The translations under genes were made by a program, and so were the position numbers. Below, piece after piece: positions 52,539 to 60,392 of a stretch of DNA of 64,000 nt. Location of the stretch: positions 22,990-86,989 of the forward strand of contig JANNSJ010000057.1 in the NCBI GenBank assembly GCA_031402435.1. Direction: 5' to 3'. The notes under the pieces are model-generated. The model saw nothing but the letters and a program-made list of their open reading frames with translations. It was not told the DNA's origin and did no database searches. Source of the stretch: UBA11986 sp031402435 (GTDB lineage Bacteria; Bacteroidota; Ignavibacteria; UBA10030; UBA6906). The first letter of the stretch is position 1. Each line of letters begins with the position of its first letter.

Positions 52539-53402
52539 CTATTCCTTCTCCAACAGCTGTTTTGCCTCAAGTAAGCCCTTTTTTTTCTCTTCCGTCATTT
52601 CCGGATACTTTAGCTTCAACGATTCGAGCTTTGCCACGATGATGTCGGCAACGGCGGCACGGGTGAACCATTTATGGTCGGCGGGAATGATGTACCATGG
52701 CGCCCACTCCGTGCTCGTGTGGTTGAACATATCTTCGTACGCACTCATGTACTCACCCCAGTGTGCCCGCTCTTTTACGTCCGTGGCGGAAAACTTCCAG
52801 TTCTTCTCAGGTGTGTCGATGCGCTCGAGGAAACGCTGTTTCTGCTCCTTCTTTGAAACGTTCAGGAAGAACTTCAGGATGACTGTCCCGCTGCGTACGA
52901 GGTGCCGTTCCATGTCGTTGATGTCGTCGAAGCGGTGTTTCCAGATGGCGTCGTTCACGGCGTCCTTCGGCAGATGCTGTGCCTCCAGAAACTCGGGATG
53001 CACCCGGACAACGAGCACTTCTTCGTAGTATGAACGATTGAAGATACCAATGCGTCCTCGCTCCGGCAATGCCTTCGTCGTCCGCCAGAGAAAATCATGA
53101 TCAAGTTCCTCGGAAGATGGTGACTTGAAACTGTACACCTGGCAGCCTTGCGGATCAACGCCGGACATCACGTGCTTGATGATCCCATCCTTCCCTGCCG
53201 CATCCATCGCCTGAAACACGAGGAGAAGAGAATACGTGTTCATCGCGTAAAGAACGCTCTGCAGTTCAGCAAGCCGCTTGATGTCTTCGGCAAGCAACTC
53301 CTGAACTTCTTCCTTGTTCTTGAATTTTCCGGTGAAATCCGGGACGTAGTCCTTGAGGCTGATTGTTTTGCCGGAGGGGACGATGAAAGGATCGTGGTTC
53401 AT
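52539..53402 (-). CDS. ppk2: Polyphosphate kinase 2 family protein
   Basis: 287 residues. The PPK2 core is clear: Walker A VFQAMDAAGKDGIIKHVMSGVDPQG, the R-rich and lid segments FLWRTTKALPERGRIGIFNRSYYEEVLVVRVHPEFL, KFFLNVSKKEQKQRFLERIDTPEKNWKF, and WAPWYIIPADHKWFTRAAVADII. Such enzymes transfer phosphate between polyphosphate and nucleotides (GDP/ADP or AMP/GMP depending on class). The N-terminal SLKDYVPDFTGKF and length fit the single-domain type; I cannot fix the nucleotide preference. It is four bases downstream of the DUF2007-like gene in a unit with uridine kinase. Confidence 0.92.
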   Translation of the reverse strand: MNHDPFIVPSGKTISLKDYVPDFTGKFKNKEEVQELLAEDIKRLAELQSVLYAMNTYSLLLVFQAMDAAGKDGIIKHVMSGVDPQGCQVYSFKSPSSEELDHDFLWRTTKALPERGRIGIFNRSYYEEVLVVRVHPEFLEAQHLPKDAVNDAIWKHRFDDINDMERHLVRSGTVILKFFLNVSKKEQKQRFLERIDTPEKNWKFSATDVKERAHWGEYMSAYEDMFNHTSTEWAPWYIIPADHKWFTRAAVADIIVAKLESLKLKYPEMTEEKKKGLLEAKQLLEKE

Positions 53403-53405
53403 TGG

Positions 53406-53762
53406 CTACTCTCCATCGTTCTTGTCATCCCGCGGTGACAGGCTCCAGAAATGGAGATTCATTTCCTTGAGCAACTCTTTGGCCATCGGCACCTGCGACG
53501 TCTTCACGAACAACCTCGCAGGCTGTATCATGGGATCAATCAGATTGAAATTCTCCCCATCGAAAATGTATTCGATCTGCGCCGAGTCAAGAACAGATCT
53601 GATAACTGCAATATCACCGACATTGAAGAGCGTGAGAATCTTCTCGAACTGCGGCTGTTCCCCTTCCTTTGCAATCGGAAGCTCGACAACCAGTGGAATA
53701 CGACAGTCAGCACACTCGGCTACTCCTTCGATATATTCGGCACCACAGTTTGTACAGAACAT
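53406..53762 (-). CDS. Zinc-ribbon plus DUF2007-like small protein
   Basis: 118 residues. The N-terminal MFCTNCGAEYIEGVAECADCRIPL is a CxxC...CxxC zinc ribbon (residues 3-21). Residues 35-110 (FEKILTLFNVGDIAVIRSVLDSAQIEYIFDGENF ... ARLFVKTSQVPMAKELLKEM) follow the DUF2007 pattern, a ferredoxin-like domain named as a putative signal-transducing protein. It lies between udk and ppk2 with short gaps, so it is probably cotranscribed. The function is unassigned. Confidence 0.8.
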   Translation of the reverse strand: MFCTNCGAEYIEGVAECADCRIPLVVELPIAKEGEQPQFEKILTLFNVGDIAVIRSVLDSAQIEYIFDGENFNLIDPMIQPARLFVKTSQVPMAKELLKEMNLHFWSLSPRDDKNDGE

Positions 53763-53789
53763 GGCATCACCCTTTACTCAATGAAAAAG

Positions 53790-54416
53790 TTACCCACCCA
53801 TATCACGCATCATCATCTGTATTCTTGACGCCACCATTTGAATTGCCACTGTATTCTCGGCACCCCTCGGAATAATGATGTCCGCCCACACTTTATTCGG
53901 TTCAACGAACTCCATGTGCATCGGCTTCACGGTATTCATGTACTGCTGCATGACAGATTCAATCGAACGTCCCCGCTCCAGGATGTCACGCCTGATGCGG
54001 CGGAGCAAGCGTTCATCAGCGTCCGTATCGACGAAGATCTTGATATCCATGAGGTCGCGTAAACGCTTGTCCGTGAAGATCAGGATACCATCGATGATGA
54101 TGATCTCACGCGAGTCCACGTGACGCGTCGAATCCATGCGCTTGTACGTCGTGAAATTGTAGATGGGAAGCTCAACGCCCTTCCCTTCCTTCAACTTCCC
54201 GATGTGCTGAATAAGAAGATCGGTCTCAAGCGAGCTTGGATGATCGAAATTGATCTCTTCCGGTTTCTTCCCACCGAGCGCGCTGATGTCTTTGTAGTAA
54301 AAATCATGTTGAATAACGGCAACACGGTCTCGGTCGATGTGTTCAAGGATCTTATTGGTCACGGTGGTCTTGCCGGAGCCGGTGCCGCCTGCAATGCCGA
54401 TAACGAGTGATTTCAT
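53790..54416 (-). CDS. udk: Uridine kinase
   Basis: 208 residues of standard length. P-loop IGIAGGTGSGKTTVTNKIL (7-25), DFYYKD (about 41-46), NFDHPSSLETDLLIQHI, PIYNFTTYKRM, IIIDGILIFTDKRLRDLMDIKIFVDTDADERLLRRIRRD and GAENTVAIQMV are all characteristic. It phosphorylates uridine and cytidine with ATP or GTP in pyrimidine salvage. The start lies 14 bases after the nrfA stop, so it may be read from the nitrite-reductase message although metabolically unrelated. Confidence 0.95.
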   Translation of the reverse strand: MKSLVIGIAGGTGSGKTTVTNKILEHIDRDRVAVIQHDFYYKDISALGGKKPEEINFDHPSSLETDLLIQHIGKLKEGKGVELPIYNFTTYKRMDSTRHVDSREIIIIDGILIFTDKRLRDLMDIKIFVDTDADERLLRRIRRDILERGRSIESVMQQYMNTVKPMHMEFVEPNKVWADIIIPRGAENTVAIQMVASRIQMMMRDMGG

Positions 54417-54430
54417 TTCCTGTCAGAATA

Positions 54431-55774
54431 TTATTTTGCCTCGAGTGCTGCGACCTGTCCTTGCCTTGCATAGTCAATCGCTTCGGCAAGAATACGGGCA
54501 GCCTCTTGTGGAGCGTGGAACCCCATGGAATTTTCGGCTGCAACGAAGTCAAAACGGAACTGCGCCTTGCGTTGGAATGTGAGTGCGGGGGCAATCCCAT
54601 GTTCCGAAACCCCGCGTGCCCTGGCCCTCTTGACGGCATCGTAGAGTTCGAGCAGGGCAGTTTCACCACGATCAAGGAGTTTCCGCGTCCGCTCCTGGAT
54701 AACCTCGACCCGGTTTTTCATCTCGTCTTCTGGCTGCGGATGACACGTCTGGCAGGCGCGGGAGATGTTGAGCATCGGGCTTCGTACGTGGTGATCGCTG
54801 ATCTTGACAGCGCCGTCGCGCATGTACGGCATATGGCAATCTGCGCATGCAACGCCGCTGCGCGAGTGAATGCCCTGGCTCCACATCTCGAACTCCGGGT
54901 GCTGCGCTTTCAATACCGGCGCCCCGGTCTCTTCATGGAGCCAATCCTTAAACCCGACAGAATCATAGTAACTCTCGATCTGTTCGACCTTGATCCCCTT
55001 TGACCATGGATAGGTCAGGGTTTTTCTCTCGCCTTTGAAGTAGTACTCAACGTGACATTGACCGCATACATAGCTTCTCATTTCCTGCCGTGTTGCCGAT
55101 TTGTTCGGGTCGAAGTCGGAGACCCCCTGTGTTTTCATATATGCCTTGAGGCCGACAAGAAACCCCGGACGTGTCACGCGCAGGTCCATCGTTTTCGGGT
55201 CGTGACAATCGATGCACGCGATCGGATGATCAACGAGCTTGCGGGCATCTGCGTACGGCATGGCACATACTTCTTCGAAGCCCTTCATGACATCACCGTT
55301 GCCAACCTTCCGGTACAGGGGGATGATTGAGGCATGACAATGCAAACAGGCGCCCGGCTGCTTCCTCTGGGTCACTCGCAGCGTCATATCCTGATCAGAA
55401 AGCATGAACGCGTGGCCGCGCTCCTCCCGGTAGTCGATGCTGAAGGCATATCCTGCAAAGATTTGCTTGAGTGCCGGTTCCGTGTCCAGTTTCTGAAATG
55501 CCTCACTGCCGCCAAACCGCGTGCGTATCGTATCGACTGTTCGTTTGTATCCGTCATACTGTCGCGGAAAGTTCTTCCCCCAGGCCGCGGGGTCAATCGT
55601 TTCTTCCGTAAGGTCGGCGAGACGGAAAGATACTTCCTTTGCCTCCTCCTTCCGGTCGCGGACATTAAACAGGAGAAAGGTCGTCAGGAATGTTATCAAA
55701 GCAACGGCAACAGTAATAAGTATTAACGCTTTGTAGCCCGGTCGCCGGGGGGATTGAAGTCTAGTGTTCACCAT
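54431..55774 (-). CDS. nrfA: Cytochrome c nitrite reductase catalytic subunit
   Basis: 447 residues from ATG 55774 (AGGAGA upstream); earlier in-frame codons lack a start signal. An N-terminal anchor or signal helix (ALILITVAVALITFLTTFLLF) is followed by five c-type haem motifs: CLHCH, CIDCH, CGQCH, CADCH and CQTCH. CGQCHVEYYF is the NrfA signature. NrfA reduces nitrite to ammonium with six electrons in the periplasm. The first haem, normally CxxCK with Lys ligand, here is CLHCH, the His-type variant known in some NrfA lineages. The membrane quinol oxidase NrfH is immediately upstream, so the complex is complete. Confidence 0.92.
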   Translation of the reverse strand: MVNTRLQSPRRPGYKALILITVAVALITFLTTFLLFNVRDRKEEAKEVSFRLADLTEETIDPAAWGKNFPRQYDGYKRTVDTIRTRFGGSEAFQKLDTEPALKQIFAGYAFSIDYREERGHAFMLSDQDMTLRVTQRKQPGACLHCHASIIPLYRKVGNGDVMKGFEEVCAMPYADARKLVDHPIACIDCHDPKTMDLRVTRPGFLVGLKAYMKTQGVSDFDPNKSATRQEMRSYVCGQCHVEYYFKGERKTLTYPWSKGIKVEQIESYYDSVGFKDWLHEETGAPVLKAQHPEFEMWSQGIHSRSGVACADCHMPYMRDGAVKISDHHVRSPMLNISRACQTCHPQPEDEMKNRVEVIQERTRKLLDRGETALLELYDAVKRARARGVSEHGIAPALTFQRKAQFRFDFVAAENSMGFHAPQEAARILAEAIDYARQGQVAALEAK

Positions 55775-55793
55775 AACCGAATTCTCCTGTTGT

Positions 55794-56264
55794 TTAGTAC
55801 CTGGCTCCGTGCCCAACATCTGCGTGGCAATGGACGCACGTCTGCTCAGTGGATGTGCCGTGTTGTGTACGTCCGACAAACTCCCTGACAAGTCCGGCGT
55901 GACACTCAACGCAATTGTTCTGCAGATTCTCAAGATTCATTGCAGTAATGCGCAGGGGTTCTTTAAATGTTTGAAACGTGAACTTCCATGAATGGCGCAT
56001 TCCATTTTCAGCCTTGGAAAAATATTTCGGCACAAATGCATGCGGTGTATGGCAATCGTTGCAGGTTGCCCGGCTATGATGACTCGACTTCTGCCACGAA
56101 TCAAAATAGTCGCGCATGATGTGGCAGTTGGCGCAAGCCCTGGGGTCATTACTGAAATACGAGCCCCCCTCCGCATACGTCCAGGTATAGAACCCCAGCC
56201 CAAGCATGGCACCCGTCAGTATTGCGAGCAGAACTCCGGCGCTATGTGTGGGAAGCAGGGGCAT
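55794..56264 (-). CDS. nrfH: Cytochrome c nitrite reductase membrane subunit (NapC/NirT family)
   Basis: 156 residues if read from ATG 56264 (MPLLPTHSAGVLLAILTG); a TTG 13 codons earlier is possible. No ribosome-binding site is clear. One N-terminal helix (AGVLLAILTGAMLGLGFYTW) anchors it, then four haem motifs: CANCH, CNDCH, CVECH and CVHCH. SYFSNDPRACANCHIM and CNDCHTPH are typical of NrfH, which passes electrons from menaquinol to NrfA. Its stop is 20 bases before the nrfA start, so the two are cotranscribed. Confidence 0.9.
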   Translation of the reverse strand: MPLLPTHSAGVLLAILTGAMLGLGFYTWTYAEGGSYFSNDPRACANCHIMRDYFDSWQKSSHHSRATCNDCHTPHAFVPKYFSKAENGMRHSWKFTFQTFKEPLRITAMNLENLQNNCVECHAGLVREFVGRTQHGTSTEQTCVHCHADVGHGARY

Positions 56265-56321
56265 GAGGGAGTATGAAAGAACACCATTCAGCAGGACCGG
56301 CAATCGGACGAACGAATCGAA

Positions 56322-57320
56322 CTACTTTGGAATGGGAATGTAGATATTGAACTTCCTGATGCGGTAGATCAGGTTCGGCTCCGTCATGGCAAGCATGCGC
56401 GCAGTCTTCCGTTGATCGAAATTGTATTTGATCAACGCACGTTCGACGATTGATTTTTCAAGTGCAGCGAGAGAGTGTTCTATCGTCAGCCGTTTCCCGG
56501 CCTGGATTGTCCGGAACATCTCCCACATCAACTCGATCTCATCCGGGATCCGGTTCGGCAGCTTCAGAGTGCCGTCCGCTGAATTGGTGGCAGCATCTTC
56601 GATAAGATACTTTAACTCCTTGATATTGTCACGCCATTGACGCGTCCTGAGCTGTTCGAGAGTCTCTTCCTTGACTCTCCAGCAATCCACTTTTTCTCTT
56701 TGGCGCAGCTCAACGAGAATCGTATGGACAAGAGAAGGAAGTTCGTCGAGACGTTCCCGCAAAGGTGGAATTCCGCACAGAGCAAATTCGTACATGCTCT
56801 TGGTGAGGGAGTTGATGAGTACCTTCTTTTGAAGAAGATCCGGCCACGGGAGCGTCGTTGAGGCGATAAGGCGCGTCTGAAGGTACGGAGATTGCTGGCC
56901 GCTCTGTTGCTGAATAAGGAAGCGCGACAGCATCGTCTGGTGGAGGATGTTGTATTCGCCAATCTCATGAAGGTAGAGTGTCGCGCGTCCGCGCAACGAT
57001 GGCAACCGCTTGCCGACCATCCCTTCGAGCAGTCTCCGGTCTTCATCGAACAGAATGACTCTCAGGACATCCTCCGGTGTCTCTGATGTTACAACAACAA
57101 ATTCGTCTTCGGCGCGGGTGGTGGTCTTTGCATGAAGGACTTCGGCATGAAACTTCTTTCCCACTCCCGGCTCTCCTTCCATCACGACATGCATACCAGG
57201 GGCGAGAAATGGGTTGACACGATCAAGCGCACGGTTATAGGCCAGACTCGGCTGCTTGTCATCAAGATTCTCAACAAGAAGTGAATCCATCTCGTGACGT
57301 AAACCAGTATTTGCGTTCAT
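56322..57320 (-). CDS. Degenerate sigma-54-activator-like ATPase regulator with Fis-type HTH
   Basis: 332 residues. The central region (about 20-240) follows the sigma-54 interaction domain: Walker A GEPGVGKKFHAEVLH, Walker-B-like ATLYLHEIGEYN, LIASTTLPW, FALCGIPPLRERLDELPSLV and QWRDNIKELKYLIEDA (normally WPGNVRELEN). The C-terminal 50 residues (ALEKSIVERALIKYNFDQRKTARMLAMTEPNLIYRIRKFNI) are a Fis-type helix-turn-helix. The GAFTGA loop that contacts sigma-54 is missing (LFDEDRRLLEGMVGK is in its place) and the Walker B Asp is His. So it may bind DNA without activating sigma-54. It sits directly before nrfHA and may control it. Confidence 0.8.
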   Translation of the reverse strand: MNANTGLRHEMDSLLVENLDDKQPSLAYNRALDRVNPFLAPGMHVVMEGEPGVGKKFHAEVLHAKTTTRAEDEFVVVTSETPEDVLRVILFDEDRRLLEGMVGKRLPSLRGRATLYLHEIGEYNILHQTMLSRFLIQQQSGQQSPYLQTRLIASTTLPWPDLLQKKVLINSLTKSMYEFALCGIPPLRERLDELPSLVHTILVELRQREKVDCWRVKEETLEQLRTRQWRDNIKELKYLIEDAATNSADGTLKLPNRIPDEIELMWEMFRTIQAGKRLTIEHSLAALEKSIVERALIKYNFDQRKTARMLAMTEPNLIYRIRKFNIYIPIPK

Positions 57321-57341
57321 CTACTGACTCCGGGTTGTGTT

Positions 57342-58508
57342 CTACAGTCTGGCAAATGCAGTGCGAATGCGTTCAAGTGCAATCCTGATGTTCTCCACAG
57401 AGTTTGCATACGAGAAACGGAGATATCCTTCTCCGTGGACTCCAAAAGCGGTACCCGACAGGCATGCGACACCGGCCTCATTCAACAAAAGATCGGCGAT
57501 CACCCTTGACGATTTTCCAGTTGCTGCAATATTTGGAAACACATAGAATGCACCAAGCGGCTTGTGACATCGGATGCCTGGAATGGCATTGAGGCCTTCA
57601 ACAATCACATCACGTCGCTGCTTGAACTCCGCAACCATGGTTGTCACTTCTTCCTGCGACCCCACAAGAGCCTCGACTGCTGCGATCTGCGAGAAGCTCG
57701 CCGTGCAGGAGGTGCAGTTGATTTGCAGCTGCGAAACATACGGCACAAGCGGTTCAGGCATCACGCCAAAACCAAGCCGCCAGCCTGTCATCGCATATGT
57801 CTTTGAGAACCCATCAAGAATGATCGTTCGTTCCGGCATGCCCGGGAACTCGGTGATACTCGTGTGAGTGAAGCCGTCGTACAGAATGCGCGAGTAGATC
57901 TCGTCGGACAACACGATCAGGTCATGCTTCACTGCCAGTTCGGCAATCTGCTTCAGGTCATCCTTCGTGAGGATACCGCCGGTGGGGTTCTGTGGTGTAT
58001 TGAGAATGAGCATTCGAGTTTTGGGAGTGATCAGACGCCGCAGATCATCAATGTCGAACCGGAAGCCTTTCTCCTCCTTCAACACAAGTGGTACCGGTGT
58101 CGCTCCGATGAAATTGATGACCGACTCGTAGATTGGAAATCCGGGGTTCGGGTAGATTACTTCGTCACCGGCGTCCACACAGGCGAGGATTACAAAGAAC
58201 ATAATCGGCTTGCCACCCGGCGTAACAACGATTTGGTTCGAGTTAAACTGGACGCCTCGCTCCTTTGTCATGTACTCGGCTACTGCCTTGCGAAGCTCGG
58301 GGAGTCCGGGCGCAGGGCCGTAGTGCGTATAACCTTTGTCGAGCGCAGTCTTTGCTGCGCTCCTGATGTTCACAGGTGTCTCAAAATCCGGTTCGCCAAT
58401 CTCAAGATGAACGATGTGTTTGCCTTGTGCTTCAAGCGCTCGTGCTTTTACCAGGATTTCAAAAGCCGTTTCGGTGCCGAGTGACTTCATCCGTTGCGCT
58501 ATATGCAT
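57342..58508 (-). CDS. Class I pyridoxal-phosphate aminotransferase (aspartate-type)
   Basis: 388 residues from ATG 58508 (MHIAQRMKSLGTETAFEIL) with GAGG upstream; the frame stays open further left but without sense. Typical subgroup I-beta/gamma features: IVHLEIGEPDFETP, YTHYGPAPGLPELRKAVAEYM, NPGFPIYES, LNTPQNPTGGILTKDDL, VLSDEIYSRILYDG, the PLP lysine in ILDGFSKTYAMTGWRLGF, and LRFSYANSVENIRIALERI. It probably transfers amino groups between aspartate or another amino acid and 2-oxoglutarate; exact substrate open. First gene of the minus-strand run into the nrf region. Confidence 0.88.
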   Translation of the reverse strand: MHIAQRMKSLGTETAFEILVKARALEAQGKHIVHLEIGEPDFETPVNIRSAAKTALDKGYTHYGPAPGLPELRKAVAEYMTKERGVQFNSNQIVVTPGGKPIMFFVILACVDAGDEVIYPNPGFPIYESVINFIGATPVPLVLKEEKGFRFDIDDLRRLITPKTRMLILNTPQNPTGGILTKDDLKQIAELAVKHDLIVLSDEIYSRILYDGFTHTSITEFPGMPERTIILDGFSKTYAMTGWRLGFGVMPEPLVPYVSQLQINCTSCTASFSQIAAVEALVGSQEEVTTMVAEFKQRRDVIVEGLNAIPGIRCHKPLGAFYVFPNIAATGKSSRVIADLLLNEAGVACLSGTAFGVHGEGYLRFSYANSVENIRIALERIRTAFARL

Positions 58509-58719
58509 ACCGTATGCCTCGTATCCGGAGATTGTGGAAATGATCTGGAAGGTTGATGCAAGGAGTTGGGGAACTGACTTCTGTAAAGTTACCAAAAAGG
58601 GACGAGAGGGGCAAGTACGTCCAGGACAGCGATCAGAAGAGATGATGCCGTGGCCCCGAAACTTGGAACACAGGGAAAAATAGAGTAAAATAGAAGCGTA
58701 AACATAAAGCGAGGTGCAG

Positions 58720-60318
58720 TTGGCAATATCGGTTTTCAGGAAACTTGGGGATCTCTTCAAGAAACTCACCGGTAACGGTGGCAAACCCACCACCACACCG
58801 GTCATCCCTGCTCAGCACCCTCCCGCTCCAGTGCGCGAGCAGGAACACCGCCCGAAGCGCGGGGCACCGACGCAGAGAGAACGTGATCACCGCGAGACGC
58901 GTCGTCCGCATCCGGATCGCCAGCCTCGTCCACCACGAGTTCCGCGGACGAGACCCGAATCCGTTGCTGAACCACACCGGCCGGAAGTCCCGTGGGATCC
59001 CGCACAGTTCAATGTCTCTCTCGAACAGGGAAAAGTCCGCTTCCATGACCTCGACCTCCCCATCGAAGTGATGCGCGCAATCCATGAACTTGGCTTTCAG
59101 TATTGTACACCAATCCAGGCTGGTATTCTTGCCCACACCCTTTCCGGCACCGATGCAACAGGTCGCGCACAAACCGGAACGGGAAAGACGGCGGCATTTC
59201 TCATCACGATCCTGACCCACCTCGGCAATAAGCCCGCGCCAAAGCCGAGAAAAAAGGGGGCACCGCGCGCGCTTATTCTTGCGCCCACACGTGAACTCGT
59301 TCTCCAGATCGAGAAGGATGCAAAGTCGCTTTCCAAGTACACGAACCACAAAGCGATGGCGGTCTTCGGAGGGATGGAATACGGCAAGCAGCAAGACCTG
59401 CTGAAAGGGTTCATCGATATTGTGGCAGCAACGCCGGGACGCTTGCTGGATTTCAAACGGAATGGATATATCGATCTTTCAAAAGTCGAGATTCTCGTGA
59501 TCGACGAAGCGGACCGGATGCTGGACATGGGATTCATCCCCGACGTCCGCCGCATCATCGAAAGCACACCGATGAAGGGAACCCGTCAGACGTTGTTCTT
59601 CAGTGCAACACTGACGCCCGACGTCAATCGCCTTGCAGCATCATGGACCCGCCAACCAGTACTCATCGACGTCACCCCTTCTCAGGAGGTCACTCTCTCA
59701 ACAATCGAGCAGACGGTGTACATTACCACAGACGAGGAAAAGTTCACACTCTTGTACAACATGATCACCAAGCGCAATCTGGAACGGGTGATGATGTTCG
59801 CCAATCGACGGGATGAAACTCAGTTCCTGAAAGACCTGCTCGACTCACGCGGTATTCGCTGCGGGCTGCTTTCCGGGGATGTATCACAAGAGAAACGTGG
59901 AAAAACGCTGGAGGCATTTCGTAACGGCAGGTTCAAAGTGCTCGTGGCCACGGATGTGGCGGCGCGGGGATTGCACATCGAAGGAGTGAGCCACGTGGTA
60001 AACTACTCTCTGCCGATGGATCCACAGGATTATGTGCACCGCATTGGCAGGACGGGCAGGGCGGGGGCCAGCGGCATCTCGGTGAGCTTTGCAACAGAAA
60101 CCGAGGCATATCAACTTCCAGAGATAGAAAAATACATCGGCCGCAAACTTATTGCAGTTCATCCGGACACGGACTTGCTCGCTCCGTTGCCGGCACTCGC
60201 CGAGGGAGTCGTTGAACCGAAGAAGAGAACTTCCCGCGCACCACAAGGAGGAACCCGGGGTGGTAGTCCACGACCCGGGAGTGGACATAGCCGAAGAAAG
60301 CCAGGCGGGAGCCGTTAG
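58720..60318 (+). CDS. DEAD-box RNA helicase (RhlB/RhlE-like)
   Basis: 532 residues if started at TTG 58720, five bases after GAGG; a GTG at 58714 is the alternative. An N-terminal Pro/Arg-rich low-complexity extension (about 20-95) precedes the helicase core: Q-motif FGFQYCTPIQAGIL-like region, AQTGTGKTAAF, PTRELVLQI, TPGRLLDF, VIDEADRMLDMGF, FFSATL, VMMFANRRDE, LLSGDVSQEKR, VATDVAARGLHIEGV and HRIGRTGRAG. It unwinds RNA with ATP, in ribosome assembly or mRNA decay. The C-terminus is basic and Gly-rich (RGGSPRPGSGHSRRKPGGSR), for RNA binding. A terminator follows. Confidence 0.93.
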   Translation: MAISVFRKLGDLFKKLTGNGGKPTTTPVIPAQHPPAPVREQEHRPKRGAPTQRERDHRETRRPHPDRQPRPPRVPRTRPESVAEPHRPEVPWDPAQFNVSLEQGKVRFHDLDLPIEVMRAIHELGFQYCTPIQAGILAHTLSGTDATGRAQTGTGKTAAFLITILTHLGNKPAPKPRKKGAPRALILAPTRELVLQIEKDAKSLSKYTNHKAMAVFGGMEYGKQQDLLKGFIDIVAATPGRLLDFKRNGYIDLSKVEILVIDEADRMLDMGFIPDVRRIIESTPMKGTRQTLFFSATLTPDVNRLAASWTRQPVLIDVTPSQEVTLSTIEQTVYITTDEEKFTLLYNMITKRNLERVMMFANRRDETQFLKDLLDSRGIRCGLLSGDVSQEKRGKTLEAFRNGRFKVLVATDVAARGLHIEGVSHVVNYSLPMDPQDYVHRIGRTGRAGASGISVSFATETEAYQLPEIEKYIGRKLIAVHPDTDLLAPLPALAEGVVEPKKRTSRAPQGGTRGGSPRPGSGHSRRKPGGSR

Positions 60319-60344
60319 ACGATGCTTGCGGATTTGAAATAGAA

Positions 60345-60372
60345 AGGCCCGGATGTCCGGGCCTGTTCTTTA
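60345..60372. terminator. Intrinsic terminator between convergent genes
   Basis: AGGCCCGG-ATGT-CCGGGCCT forms an eight-bp GC-rich stem followed by GTTCTTT, 27 bases after the helicase stop. The convergent secreted-protein gene ends at 60393, and the mirror-image tail (GAAAG upstream gives CTTTC on the other strand) suggests bidirectional use. Confidence 0.85.
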
Positions 60373-60392
60373 GTACTTCCAGCTTGGTATTC

